Notes under the pieces: model-generated
What the model was told of the DNA's origin: nothing
The model's input: the letters and a program-made list of their open reading frames with translations, nothing else
Databases searched by the model: none
Translations under genes and position numbers: made by a program
Source: Porodaedalea pini
Taxonomy: Eukaryota > Basidiomycota > Agaricomycetes > Hymenochaetales > Hymenochaetaceae
DNA: 64,000 nt
Assembly: GCA_002794775.1 (NCBI GenBank)
Contig: NBAY01000037.1
Location: 372,001-436,000 of the forward strand
Reading direction: 5' to 3'
Shown: in pieces, positions 11,095-24,000 of the stretch
Layout of the letters: each line of letters opens with the position of its first letter
Position numbering within the stretch: the stretch's first letter is position 1

Positions 11095-12745
11095 TCAAGC
11101 CAGTTCATATGCAACGATCGCCTTCTCTTCGTCTCTAGCCTCGAATAGGGCATCTAATATATCCGCGACCCTGTCGAACTTGTTCGTCCATCTATTCGCC
11201 CGCCAGTTGGAGCCAAACTGCCGTTCCGCCTTAGCTTGCACACATTTAAACCAGGAAAGGGTGTTAGATCTAACGTCACACGACCGAGGACACAAGGCAC
11301 TGGGATACTGGGCGAGAGACGGGTAGTTATTTCCCAGGGGAGAAAGGCCGGAATCGATGGATCGCAGTTCACTAAACCAATCTGCTGGCTGGCCCCTATA
11401 TTAATGGTAAAAAAATGGGAAACTGGCGCTGGAATAAAACTGAAATCCATGTATAAGCCAATATGAGCAAGGTTCGGGCAAACGCGGGCAACGTTCGGTA
11501 GAACATCCGAAGTGAAGATAGGCAAGACGCTAAGCATCGCAGGGTCAGAATTAAGCTCCAGCCATTTCATCGCTTTCAAATCGGACATGAAGAACTTTGA
11601 AGTCTCATTTCCCAGATCGAGGGGCGTCGGCCATAGGATGGAAAATTCCTCGAGTTTCTCCAGTTGGTGAAAGGGCTGCAAAGTTATGGAAGAAATAATG
11701 AAATCCCTCAGAGATAATCTCTCGTCGGCTTCATTTGTATAGTCCCAGCTTTCAGGAATTCTCTGTGTAGAGAGCTCCTTCAACGAATTGCAAGAGTGTG
11801 CAAAAGCTTCAGCAGCGTCTGAAGATGCTTGGCGGTCCTTCGTTTGCATGTCGACCTTCGCTAAGTTCGGAATGAGTGTGACAAAGCGTTCCATGTCTTC
11901 GAAATGCATTACTGCTTCGAAAGTCCGAGTTTTCGGAATGATCCACTACGTAATGGAGGAATTACACGGTCAGGGAGAGGCAAACTCATTCGAATGTAGT
12001 CAAGCCATCGGATCTTCTCTAACGACAGAAGTTTAGAAAGAGCGCATGCAGTCGGTGAAGTCGAAAATTTAGGGAAGTTTGATGGTCGTGAGAGTCTGGA
12101 GGTAGGGGATTAGCTCGACGAGGGAATTTTCGAATAGCTTTGAGGAAACGCCTGAGGGTCCGCCTAGACGAAGACGCGTCAAGGCCGTTACTCGCGCTAG
12201 TACGTCTTTGATGAAGATCACGACAGATAGAATATTTGACCGCGGAAGACGAAAGGATAGACTTTCCAGACCGGCGTGCAAGAAGAGCATGAAGAAATGC
12301 AGATGCGCTCCGGTGTTGTCAAAAATGATGAGCTCTCTCAGTTTCGGAGTCAGATATAGGATTTGTCTTTTCACGAGAAGCGTACCCGTCGACAGGAGTC
12401 TAATGGGCCTGGATGGGGCACATAACCCTTTGATCCTGTGAGCATAGACACCGAATCTGCTCCAATCTTGCGGAGAGATGTTCCTCTCGAAGTACAATCG
12501 GCTGTCCAGCTGGAACAATGATGTCATGAAATCTAGTCAAGGAAAGGAGGCACATTTATTGAGTTAAGACCCACGCCTTCTTTTAAGGGACATGACATGG
12601 TAAACAATGGGATGACACAATGCATTACCTTCCACAGCGCGTCAAGAGTACTGGCCGACCAAAGTTTGCAGCTCAGGGCCGACCTGGCGAGTGTCGTATC
12701 ATCCGCAAAGGAGAAAACTTGTGCTGGCAGTTCTAGGATCCGCAT
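11095..12745 (-). pseudogene. F-box / leucine-rich protein gene, frameshifted
   Basis: The minus strand opens at ATG 12745 with an F-box-like start (MRILELPAQVFSFADDTTLA...LWKV). After a probable short intron near 12,533-12,570 it continues with the agaricomycete signature ISPQDWSRFGVYAHRIKGL and leucine-rich segments (LTPKLRELII, VTALTRLRLGG, MKWLELNSDPAML). F-box proteins of this type link SCF ubiquitin ligases to targets and are strongly expanded in agaricomycetes. The frame is broken at about 12,070 (after TTIKLP; an extra C), restored by a compensating change near 11,930, and shifts again near 11,250. There the natural ending (WFKCVQAKAERQFGSNW ... ARDEEKAIVAYELA, stop at 11,095) lies in another frame. 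Three shifts in one gene favour a pseudogene over sequence error. Confidence 0.7.
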
Positions 12746-12910
12746 AACACTATGGCTTGCAGTTAGTAGGCATTATAATCTAACGTTAATACTGGTTGCG
12801 GATGCTGACGGTGTTGAAACTGACCGCAGCGGCCTTAGCACGTGCTTCACGTAAAGAAAGCTTACCGTGTTGTTTGTGCGAGTTTGTTGTAATCACGATT
12901 TTATATTTAC

Positions 12911-13994
12911 TTACTGCCCTTTGCAGAAGTATTGTCACACGTGATTTCACTGATTTTCGTGCCACAAGAGCCTCAAAACACAAACATTTTCATATCTCAA
13001 CCAAAAGTTGACCTTTTTGCATCATCTAAGTTGCTAAATTCATTTTTTTTATCTCATCTTTCATATTTCAACAAGAGTGATAAGAAATAGTCAAAATTGG
13101 AGTCCAAAACAGTGAAAATGCTGTTTTTGAACCCATTTCCCTTGTTCATTTTTTCCTGCACTCAGATTTCACTGTACAGTGCTCCAGACCAGCCCAGAAT
13201 TCCAGTATTAGTCTATTATGAATTTACAGACTGATTTTGAGATGTATTTTGAGGTAGATGTGCTCAATTGGTGCATGCCTAAAACACACAAATCCCCTCT
13301 GTTTCTGCAAGCCCCCCAGCCCCCAGGAAAATTTCTTCTCAACTAATTTCATGCATGTAAATTCATTCAAAGTGTATTGGAAGAGATTTGAGTAGCATCC
13401 AGGGCTCTAGCATCAACCAGTGAGCTGAATTGAGTACAAGAATCTGACTGTATGCACTATTCTTGTGAACATGTCCCTGATTCATGAAGCAAGCCTGTAT
13501 CCATGGATGCTGCTCAAATCTCTTCCAATGCACTTTGAATGAATTTACATGCATGAAATTAGTTGAGAAGAAATTTTCCTGGGGGCTGGGGGGCTTGCAG
13601 AAACAGAAGGGATTTGTGTGTTTTAGGCATGCACCAATTGAGCACATCTACCTCAAAATACATCTCAAAATCAGTCTGTAAATTCATAATAGACTAATAC
13701 TGGAATTCTGGGCTGGTCTGGAGCACTGTACAGTGAAATCTGAGTGCAGGAAAAAATGAACAAGGGAAATGGGTTCAAAAACAGCATTTTCACTGTTTTG
13801 GACTCCAATTTTGACTATTTCTTATCACTCTTGTTGAAATATGAAAGATGAGATTAAAAAAATGAATTTAGCAACTTAGATGATGCAAAAAGGTCAACTT
13901 TTGGTTGAGATATGAAAATGTTTGTGTTTTGAGGCTCTTGTGGCACGAAAATCAGTGAAATCACGTGTGACAATACTTCTGCAAAGGGCAGTAA
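12911..13994. repeat. Foldback element with 491-bp near-perfect inverted arms
   Basis: 12911-13401 and 13504-13994 are reverse complements with very few differences and no net length change (pairing coordinates sum to 26,905 throughout), separated by a 102-bp spacer. The outer ends read TTACTGCCCTTTGCAG / CTGCAAAGGGCAGTAA. The open frames inside (for example the MCFEALVARKSVK peptide found in both arms) are mirror images and not evidence of a gene. Near-identity of the arms means the element arose or was converted recently. It sits between the F-box remnant and the 3' end of the acyltransferase-like gene. Confidence 0.9.
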
Positions 13995-14088
13995 ATGCCC
14001 AATATTCCACCATGAAAAAGAGCAACAAATACAGATATAATCAAAATCGGAAATCCTTTTTCCGCTATATAAACGACAAAGTCAGATC

Positions 14089-16141
14089 TTACAGCTTAGC
14101 TCTCCTGAATGCACCCTTGTTTTCTCTGTCCGCGTTTTCACTTTCACCACTCGATGCATCATCGCTTCCACCACCAAGATAATGCACTGTCGCCGCTCTC
14201 ACGTCCTCCACCCATTCCCGCACAAGTTCTGGGTCGTACACGTGCGCGTCCGCATAAGTGAAGAACGTCAGCTCCCCGCGTGTGGTAAGCGCGCCAAGGT
14301 AAAGCTCGCCTGGGCGGCAGCGCAGGTGGATGATAGAATCGCGTACGTGCAAACGTATGGGACTTGAACGAGGTGCAGATGATAAATGGATGGGGTAGTC
14401 GAGTGGGAATATCAAATCTCTCTGTTTTCGTGGATGAGCGAATGGGTCATCAGCTGAGGATAGTATAAATTCGGAACAAAGAGAACTCACGTTCCCGAGA
14501 CTCGCTCCGCCGTTCGTGATCACGCATCTGCTCGTCTTTGAAAATCTATTCGGAACCTCGATACTGCCACTCTCGGCGTTATTCTGGCCGGCTTGTTTAG
14601 CACGCCACGCCAGTCCCGCAGCTCGGGTCCGACGATGAAACTCGGGCATGCGCGCCGCATGCAGTTCTTGCAAGAGCGGATGGCGTAACAGAGCTGTACT
14701 TTGAGCGCGCGCCATGCGCGCACGAACTAGGAACCGTTCATGTGAGAGCAGAGCAGAGAAGGACGGGGCGGCATCTTCATCTGAGGAAGTGGAAGAAGAA
14801 GTACGAATGGGGTCACCAGTCTCGTAGATTTCATATGGCTCGCCGGGATCGGTCGCAGGTCCTTCTGACAAAAAACAATCTATGTCTCGCGACCCTGCGA
14901 GCCAGCGCGCTAGCGACTGAGGTTGCTGCTGCGTCGAAGCAAAGTTTGAAAGTCCTGGACGAGGGGAAATGGGAGATGGCATGGAGGGAAGAACGAGATC
15001 GTAGAAGCTGATCGCGAGACATACTTCGGCCGCACCGCCAGCTTCGTACCATGCGCGGTCGAGATACGGTCGGAGATTGAGCGGGCCTGCGAAGCGCATC
15101 GGTTGCACGCGGCGGTACTCCCATTCCTCGTCGCTGATTTTTGGCTGCATTTGGTTCTTCCCGCTACGGCGACGCCTGTGCAGCACACGCGTATGGGCGA
15201 GCTGGCTGAGTACGGGCAGCGCGTTTCCAAAGGTGATGCCAAGCGCACGGCATGTACGAATAACCTGCTGTGAGACGTCCGCGGGCAGGCGAAGTGTTGT
15301 CGTGCGCGAAAGCGCGGGGGTGCCGCAGCCTACTGGTGAGAGGACGGGTAGAGTATGGCCTCCCTAAAATAGATAAGTCTAAGACACGAAAGAGATCTAA
15401 GTCTAACTTGCTACATACCGTAAGTTTAGCTTGCCGCAAATTATGTATTATTTTGGCCGCTGCCGAGCGCCATCGTCTTCGCGCTCGACTAAGCTCATTA
15501 CTTGGATTCAAAGCCTCCAATGGGAGGAGAGCAGTAAGCCTTTCCGCGAGAGGTTTCCCGAGAATGCGGTCTTCCTTCGAGAGGCTTGCCAATTCCTGGC
15601 ACAGTTCACGCATCAGCGTTGCACCTGCCATGCCATCCGTGATATAATGCACCGCAGCAATAAACGCATGATATTGTCGAGGCATATCTTTTTGAGGACC
15701 GATCCAGAGTTTCGCTATAACTTCGTTGGAGACCATGGGCTGTCCATTCTGTAGTCTATCCGTCATGCGCACAACGTCCTCCTTCGACTCTAGATCGTCA
15801 ACGAGATTTACTTCTCCGCATCGAATGGAGTACAACGCTCGCTCATCTAGGATGAATTCGACGGTTTCTGAGCCAGGAAGTTCGTCCACGGATGCAGCAA
15901 GCATCGGAAACCGCTGCTTCAACCGCATCCATGTCAGCTCGACATTCTCCTTCGTGAACAGTTCACACTCGGACGCTGCATCCGCTTCGAGCACCACATG
16001 CGTGATAGTGATGGCTACTCCATAAAAGACGGTATCCCAGTAAAATATGAGCTCTGTCTCGCCAAGTGGTCGTCTAAAGACTGTGCTTCCGCTTTGCGCG
16101 TCGTCACTGCGACGCCATAACGAACTCGCTAACCCTGACAT
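14089..16141 (-). CDS. CoA-dependent acyltransferase-like protein (condensation/BAHD-type fold)
   Basis: ATG at 16141. Three exons (16141-15419, 15363-14491, 14421-14089) joined by GT-AG introns of 55 and 69 bp give 642 residues in one frame. The second intron is a multiple of three and could also be retained. The HxxxDG catalytic motif of chloramphenicol acetyltransferase-like/condensation enzymes is present as VHYITDGMAGATL, about residues 170-180. After the first junction comes the second conserved stretch (CRALGITFGNALPVLSQLAH). The C-terminal half holds a long charged, Ser/Arg-rich insertion (about residues 340-480) before the closing segment GELYLGALTTRGELTFFTY. Such proteins move an acyl group from CoA to an alcohol or amine, often in secondary metabolism. 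No biosynthetic cluster surrounds it, so substrate and role are unknown. No signal peptide is visible. Confidence 0.75.
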
Positions 16142-16749
16142 GGCTGATGAAAGGATGAATGAAGTACAGCAAATACTTGGCTTATATCACACTCACTCTT
16201 CGTCCGTTAAGTGTGGTGATTAGCCAAAGGATTGTCGGAAATCGAGCCGAGTTCGTAGCACAAAATGAAACTCGAGGCGTGATGAACCTTTCTTCTGTAT
16301 TAGTAGATCACAGAGTGATCATGAGCAAAATTCTCACTAGTACTGAATAGTCGGATACACAGATCATCAGAACGAGAGGTATAACGGTATTATGGAGAAC
16401 GAGAGTCAGCATTCCCAGACGCGCCCGGCAAGTGAAACTTGCGGCCGCAACTTCAGCTTCGAGATCAAGTAGTCGAACGACGGCAATGCCGCAAGCTTTT
16501 AGATAGCATACAGATGCTATGGGCAGAATGCAGTTGACAAAAGTCGGATGAGGTGTCTAGATCATGATCACGGCGATGGCGAGCACGTCGTCAAACGTGA
16601 CATGCCCGAGGCGGCTACGAGAACAACCACCCAAACAAGACCAAGTTGGCCGTTATTTGTTCAGCTTCCGCCTCGTCGCTAAATCTTCAGGCGATTATTT
16701 TGCAATTCTCGCCAAGTCTATTATATCATATCGTCTTTTACTGTCAGCC

Positions 16750-18060
16750 ATAAGGCTAGTAGGACTTTAACTTCAACACTTCAAAACCCTGGACGGATGT
16801 CACATAACGCGCTTCCAAGACCTGCCCTTCTGCAAAGCATGGTCCAACGACACTACATAGCACTCTGACAGAGAAGCAATTACTCGCTGTTCTCATTCTC
16901 TGCCGTTTGGTAGAAGATGTAAGTCTTATGTACATGTATTTCTTTTTGGGGGTGAAACTTTTTTTAACCATGCTCGTCCATTCAGGAAGATGGTCGTCTG
17001 CGCTTCGACAAGCCGTCTCTACCGCGAGCTTGAAAGAGATGGCTTTGGCCATAAGGCGATGTAATCCGGAAAACACAAACAAAGCGTTCTTCGGGGACCC
17101 AGCTACTAGTACTACTGGTGGCACATCTCGCAAGTTCATGGAGCCATTTTTCCGGAAGAAACGATGGCAGCCACACTATCAAGATCGAAGACTGGGAAAG
17201 CATCATTGCTGCTGTCGAGAATCGCACTACTTGCGCGCTGTCCTCAATTTATCCCCGCTCATTGTTCTTTCACGCGCGGTAACTTCATGGACCGCATTAC
17301 GCGCTCGTTCAAGAAACTGTGTCTACCAACCATCACCCTATCGCATGTCAATTTGCAGTCCACTGACGAGGCATCATACGTCAGCCTCCTTATCGTAGCT
17401 TCACGACATCGGTGCCGCACTGCGGCCATTTAGCTTCGCGATCACAACAAACAATAAGAGATGAGTAGGGACGGGTTCTGGAAGTGGACAGGAATGGTGG
17501 AACGACAAGGGCGGCAATCACATCGTTCCAGTTCATGAGCGTCGTCGACTTCATCGTGCCGGATACAGCTGCCGATACGGACCTCGAAGATAACTGATTG
17601 TCCTTCGTGGAAGGCGTCCACCACTTCATCGTGGCAGTGGTCAAACCGACGTCTCCTACTCCAAGTACGCGGGTCTTCAAGTTACCTTCTATAAGTGCAT
17701 GAATGCGATTGCGGATGCGGTTAGGATTGCGGCAGAATTATGAGCTTCCATCCTGTATGATTTATGGTGCCACACGCCACTGTCTGTCTGCTTTGGATGT
17801 GGTACTGATGCAGCCTTCTCTCGAGTTCTGCAGCTGACGCATACTTGATGGCTCTGACCTGTACGATGGGTTGTTGAGGTGCCTCTTGCAACACCTCAAG
17901 ACTATACACGAGGTACGTCGTCTCAGTCCGTATTGCACGACGTAGACTGACGCAAAGTTGTTTAGATTAAAGAGCGCCTTGTGGACGAGGGCCTACTACA
18001 GTACTACACTCAGGAGCTGATAGACGCATCAGCATTGCAAAGTACGTCAGGTGCGCGTGA
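16750..18060. pseudogene. Coding-looking debris, not recognised
   Basis: Several short stretches read like protein but do not join into one gene. On the plus strand: NTNKAFFGDPATSTTGG (about 17,070-17,120), IEDWESIIAAVENRTTCA (about 17,183-17,240, another frame), SKYAGLQVTFYKCMNAIADA (about 17,670-17,725), and the pair HLKTIHE | IKERLVDEGLLQYYTQELID (17,896-18,040), which would be joined by an intron starting GTACGT at about 17,912. Frames change and stops intervene. I read this as the remains of one or more genes; it could also be a poorly resolved intron-rich gene. No family is recognised. Confidence 0.25.
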
Positions 18061-21000
18061 TGGTAGACAAATAATGCAAATGATGACTTTCTTCAACGAA
18101 AGCAGCGCATTGGGTTGCTTGTGAGAATTTCAGAAGTTGCACTAATTCAAGCTCGAGCCAGACTCTCCAAGACATTTCAGAGGTAGGAGTTTCACAAATT
18201 GGTGGGTCACAGTCCAGAAAAGCCGTGTTGAGCCTGACTAAACCAAACTCTCAAAGCACTTCGCTATTTCAGCAGAGCTACTAAGCCAAAAAGGTTTAGG
18301 CTCGGTCAATGTTACGTCTTCCAAAAGGTCCGTAGGAATCAGGGTCAAGAAGCGGAAAGTCAACTCCTGCTGCTGGAGATCCGGAGTTCTCTATATGGCA
18401 GTTACCCTGAGCGCAAAAGCACTCACATACATCGGCTGTGAGAACTAGAGCAGTGGAATGGGCGGCTAGAGATACAAATTTGCTCTAGGTATTTAAGCCA
18501 AAAATAGCGCATTCCCCATGAGGGGATGTGGTGTATGGGTAAGCATCAGTGACTTTCGTGCAATCCAGACTCGGATCAATTCACTAGTACTGGCCATTAT
18601 GAATCCATCAACCAAAGGCAGGTCCGAAAAAGCACCGTGCTCGCAAACTTTTCTGCGGCCAGACATTGTTTCTCAGCCTGAAGCCATCACTTAGAAACAG
18701 CACTAGTACATTCCGTCCAGGGCCCTACTAACCTCGTCCTCAGAAACTGGTCCATTTACCAGCACATACGCGTGAAGGTTTGTCCATGGCTATTACCATA
18801 CACCAGCCTCAACAACAGCTCAATAGCTGACAGCTGTTACGACACTAAAAAAGGACCGAAATCTTTCAGATTATGTCCATACGTCAGCCAACTATCACAT
18901 GGACTACCCGTACAGTCGAGCGGGTCCTTGGAGTTTTTTTAGAGATATCGCTGAAGTTTTCCTTCAAGGCAAACTGCTCAATTTTAAAAGTGCACACTAT
19001 TGCATGAGCCAAAGATCTAGGGTTCAGTTTTTTTTTAGGCAAAATCATCGATTGCACCGCCAAAAATATTGGCACATGCAGAGAAAATGAGTGCGTCGTG
19101 TACCTTGTCCATTCGCAATCTCACGGAGACTTAGTTCAACTATAGCAGGCTGTTCGTGGAGCAAAAATCCTCTTTTTACTCATGGCTTGGAACACTGAGT
19201 CTGAGTCACTTCAGCATCGAACATTCAGTTCGCACTGAAGACCACCGTCTCATTTTTGGACTAGCATGCAAGGCTGCAATGAAGGGAAAGAACTCCATCA
19301 GCCGAAGTCCATCAAGCTGCATGGGATCACAGGGCGATAGACGATGCGCCCCTACTACGCCTCGGAAAACTTCATCTGCGATCGAGCGGCATCATTCTCG
19401 AGATGATCATTCTTTCTGCTCCCTTCGCGAAGTCTCTTTCTATCAAGCTGGACGCGACAAAGCTTGCGTGTTGTTCGGCGCATGCATGGGCAGTGTGCGT
19501 GTTCTCGCAGTCTGTGCACCCGTGCGAAGATGCATGCTTGTTGAAACTTCGTGGACGGGCGCTCATGAGGGTAAAGGGAAACGGCGAAGGCAATGCTGAA
19601 CAGGCCAATTTTGCGAGGAGTCGGGCCATGGTCAGGAATGGGCTCATCAAGACTTATAGAGACTGCCGCTTACGATACATCGATGTGTAATGTCTCCTCT
19701 TCCCTCTCCGAATTTTGATTGTAAGTCCATGCTGCTACTGTCTGCACTGACATGGCAGTGCATTGCGATCTTTAGCCAGCGCACGTATCGGGTCGACATT
19801 TACTGCGCATGCGGTCGAGGTGACCTCAGCGCATACATCTTTAGACATGAGGCGAGAGAGCGGAGGTTTGCTGCAACCAAAGCTTTGGGCCCTTACGAAC
19901 GTACTGTCTCCCGTGACTACGATCGCACATTCCTTTGGGGTGTGTTTTTTCCCAAAATTTCACACGTCCGCAGCACTCTCAGCGTCAAGTTGAACGAGGC
20001 TGTGTAACCTCGTGCTCCCTTTGCCCCCCATTACTTGGCGGGCACTATCCGCTGGCTTGTCCTTTTAGGTTCAACCATTGAGAGCGACTTCTTCATGACT
20101 CTTAGGGCTTTACCAGGAATCTGGAGAACTCCGCTTCTAAGTGCTCTGTATATCCTGTGCAACTTTGATTATTCACGCTCGCCGGACGCCGGACAAGGCT
20201 GCTATCACGGGAGCTTGCTTTCTTGTCTTCAGTTCTTCAAAGTTTACTCGCAAACTATAACTTACATATTGATTAGGCTAGTACTTATCACACACTTACC
20301 TAGGCCTAGAGCAATGTCTCTTTTCAAATGAGGTGACCTTCATTCTTCTTGTTCAATACATTATTGGTCCTTCGCTCGAGCGCAATGATATCACTATAAC
20401 GTTTTCCGAAGCATGAAGTAGACTTGCAGTAACATGCTCCTTATGCTTTGTATATAAACTGTTTTCGAGCTTTCCCCTCTTTCTTCCCGCGGCGTCTTTC
20501 CGTTCTTCCTGGTTCTTTCTCAACAGAGCATGCTGAACAGGACATACAGCTTCGCGCTCATACAGCGATCCCACGGCGGGCAAGAATACATTCCGGATTG
20601 TTTTTAGGAATGAGAATTAGCTAATCAGATTGCTTCCGAAGAATTCTAGAGCTTCACGTGACCTACGGAATGTAATTTTTTGTTGGCTCCTTAGTACCTT
20701 ACTCCCTGTGCCTCGTTTGCTTTTCATTGTGACCTTCTCTTTAAGCTGGGCTCAGAAGACATTTGGTCTGTCCTTCCATTCATCTTCTTCCACTCAATCA
20801 CAGCCCTGTTCGACGCACTAGTACTGACTCTCAATTTCTTCCGGCAATTTGGCCTATAGCTAGAATGTTCGGCTTCGTTGCCGGACTATCATAGCATCGC
20901 TCAAAAACGGACGGATGGCCACTGCATTGCCTTTGTCAGCCCCTTTTTCGGAGCCCTTGGCATGTGCCAACTTAGGTGTCAAAGTGCCTATAGGTAGTCA

Positions 21001-24000
21001 TTTGGGCTCGAGAAGTCGCTATGGGGGTATCAAGGCTCACCTGGCTTGAACCGGGATCACAACGGAATGTTGGATTCCTTCGTTTACGTTGTCGTCTAAG
21101 CTCTCCATCTACTATTTTTAGCAAGGTTCTCGCCGCTCGATGTTCACCGTATGACAGTTCATATCTATGTCAGGGACACGGAGTATGTAGTATGGAGATG
21201 AGCACTGCTATCGTTTTTTCTAGATCTCACATGGCATGATTTGATTGAGGTATTTGCATTACGGATGCCGGACAACTTACGTGTCACGCGGCACGCACAG
21301 CAAGTCCACCAGCTCCATAAAAAGCACAGCGCTATTCTTCGAAGATTCATTGTTCGTTTTTGAACGAGTCATTGGATGTGTTCAGTGCATTGTTAGCAGT
21401 GCGGTTTCACATATTTGTGGTGGAGTAATCTAACTTCGGCACAGAGAGCAAGCATCGGGAGAATTCTTATTTGGTCCTGATGAATTCTGACTCTGAGAAG
21501 ATCGACTTTATTGACAGAAGGTCGAAGCCGGGCTGTGCTTGGAGGTTCAGAGGTTTTTCTTCCGATCGGATAGCGGCCGTGGAGCAATCGTGTCAAAGTC
21601 CGTTTGACTGCTGGAGGCAGTGTAGGCTCCTGCTCACAATGAAAGACTTAAGTATAAAAGTAGCCTTGCTGGAAGGGTGACGAGTGTTATTCAAAGTAAG
21701 GTTCTTATTTATGGCACCGCTTTTGTACATAGCAAAATAGCGTCCGTTGATTCGTTAACACCAACGCAAGTCATTAGCCCACATTGGAGCGGTGGCTATC
21801 GCAATGCTAGACAACGCAGTGTCTGGACTCTATGAAGCAGTCCTGCCGGAAATATGAAGAAGGTACTCAGCAATCTATAATTTGTCTGGCACTGGTAGAG
21901 AATAGGAAAAGATCCAAGCTGCCCTTGCACTGGCAATAACCAAACCAAGACTCATGCCCAGCAACTGGAGACAGAGCTTGGGTTCAACGCAATCGAGATT
22001 TGCCAATTCCTCGTAGAAAGGCTATGATTGTTCTAGTGAAAAGCAAATTATTTACAGGAACATCCACACGAAGATTGTCCTCATTGCCAATGTTAGCACG
22101 TATGAAGAGGAACCAGCAGAATCTCAATCATTCCAACATGGAAACTAAGTCTGACGAAGCATCCGTCTGCCCGGAAGTCATCAATGCAGGTCTGATTTGA
22201 AGGTCGACCATATCAGAAATGCACATTGTACATGTGACGATAAGGCGTTCTTTGCTGAGATGAGCGCGCGCCTATAGTCAGGGCCAGTGCTGGTGCGAAA
22301 AATGAATATGCGTGGATATGACGGTTGACTCCGACGCATTATTTCGTTGAGAATTGTTATAGGAGTGAATGATTAAAGATGAAAGACGTGCCGATTTTTT
22401 CGAGATTGCGCAATGTGTATCAGCGAGTCGAAGCGTAGAGACTTAATTTTGGAGCGGTGAACGAAAAATGGAAGCTTCCAGTTGAGAGTCCAGGATATCC
22501 TGAATTGTTTCCTTTAAAGACATCAGATGACTACGAAGTGCGATCTCATTTTTCGACAGATATATTTATCAAACGAACTTGATGAATCAACTGCAGAAGG
22601 CCGAGGAACGCGACCAATTTTGATACAGGATCCAGATACCTTCTCTTTCATCGACCGATGAAAACCGATCATGCACTCGCTTGCTTTATCCATTTTATCC
22701 AAAGTGCAATACAATTCCACTGGCCTTTTGCGATGTTGATGTTGACGCTTGTGAGTAAGATGCCCTTGAAAGGAAAATTCCGGTGGGTCCTCAGCTCCGT
22801 ACTTTGTGCATGTCGGTGCAGCGATGTTGATGTTTTGATAGAGTACCGGCATGGGGATCAGATTAGGCCGTCAAAGGCATAGAGTAAAAAATGGCATGAT
22901 TAGGGCGTATTGAGGGCGTTTCCCTCTATGCTCTATTGGTATAATCAGTTTGGATCGACTAGATGCAACTGACTGGGAAGAGCTAATAAAGACCGGTTCC
23001 CGTCTCATGATGCTGTGCTCAGAGTGACAGATAGACCTGGTAACAAATAAGATGGAGACGATGAGGAAACCGACGATCTGCTCGGCAGGGCAGACAGACA
23101 AAAGGGACCTCGAAAGAAAAGCTTGATTAAAGGCTGATCGGCTCGATGAGAAGCGCGCGTATGTTCGGTGTCGCGACCCAGTCCCGAGTGAGTTGACTCG
23201 ACATCATGAGGAACCGAGGACATGCGCGCTTATCTGCATGGAAGAAGGCGGGAAGCGCTTCAAAGCGGGGGAGAAGGTGCTTCGGCGGGCGTTTAAGTCA
23301 AGCTCGTAGGAGGCCGGCGCTTAAGCGAAAGCGGTTTCACTTCCAAAATTTACATTATAGCTTGTGTTCTCTTGAAATTTGCACCAAGCTGCACAATCGA
23401 GCATCCCGGAAGGGAATGCCGCCTGAAGGTGATAGATGAGATGGGCGAGAAGGGAAATCGCCTAAAGACCCGCTGCGTTGGGACTTCGATGTTGTGATCG
23501 TTTTAATGACGGTTAAACGATCTGTCTGCGACGCCGGATGAGAAGAGAAAAGTATGTTGCGGATGCTTCAGTCGCGGAGCCGGATTTGTATTTTCGAGAT
23601 TCCAGAGGGGCATGGGGCAATTTAATGCTTAGATATCGTGTGGGAAGATTATGCAGAAGCGGCTGAGATCGAGCCATTGTATCTTTGAGCCACTATACCC
23701 CCGAGCATTAACGACGCTGGCCAATGCTCTTGTTAAACAAAACCAGGAGCTATACTCCCGTTGTGAAAAGCGTGAAAGGAAGTAGAAGGGGAAAACGTTG
23801 GGGGAGATGAGGAACGGCGGAGTATGATTTCATGACGCAAGCAGACGAAAAAGGGGGATTAACGCGATCGACTGCGGAAAGATGATCGAGGGCAGACGAA
23901 CCTGAATGCTGGAAACTCGAAGCCGAGTCGTAGTTACAGTGCCTTTGAGATTCTAAAGAGGCGAATTGTACGTTTGAAGTGAGATGAAAGTATAGCAGGA

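Noticed and set aside
13484..14182. Open frames in and beside the large inverted repeat (for example the MCFEALVARKSVK peptide on both arms)
   Set aside because: They are mirror images produced by the foldback and have no recognisable domain.
19372..19650. Minus-strand frame with a possible signal peptide (LAKLACSALPSPFPFTLM)
   Set aside because: Two frames look equally plausible, no continuing exon is found, and composition gives no support.
22523..23223. Short minus-strand frames of 70-110 codons in the gene-poor region
   Set aside because: No signal peptide, domain or splice chain; length is within chance expectation.
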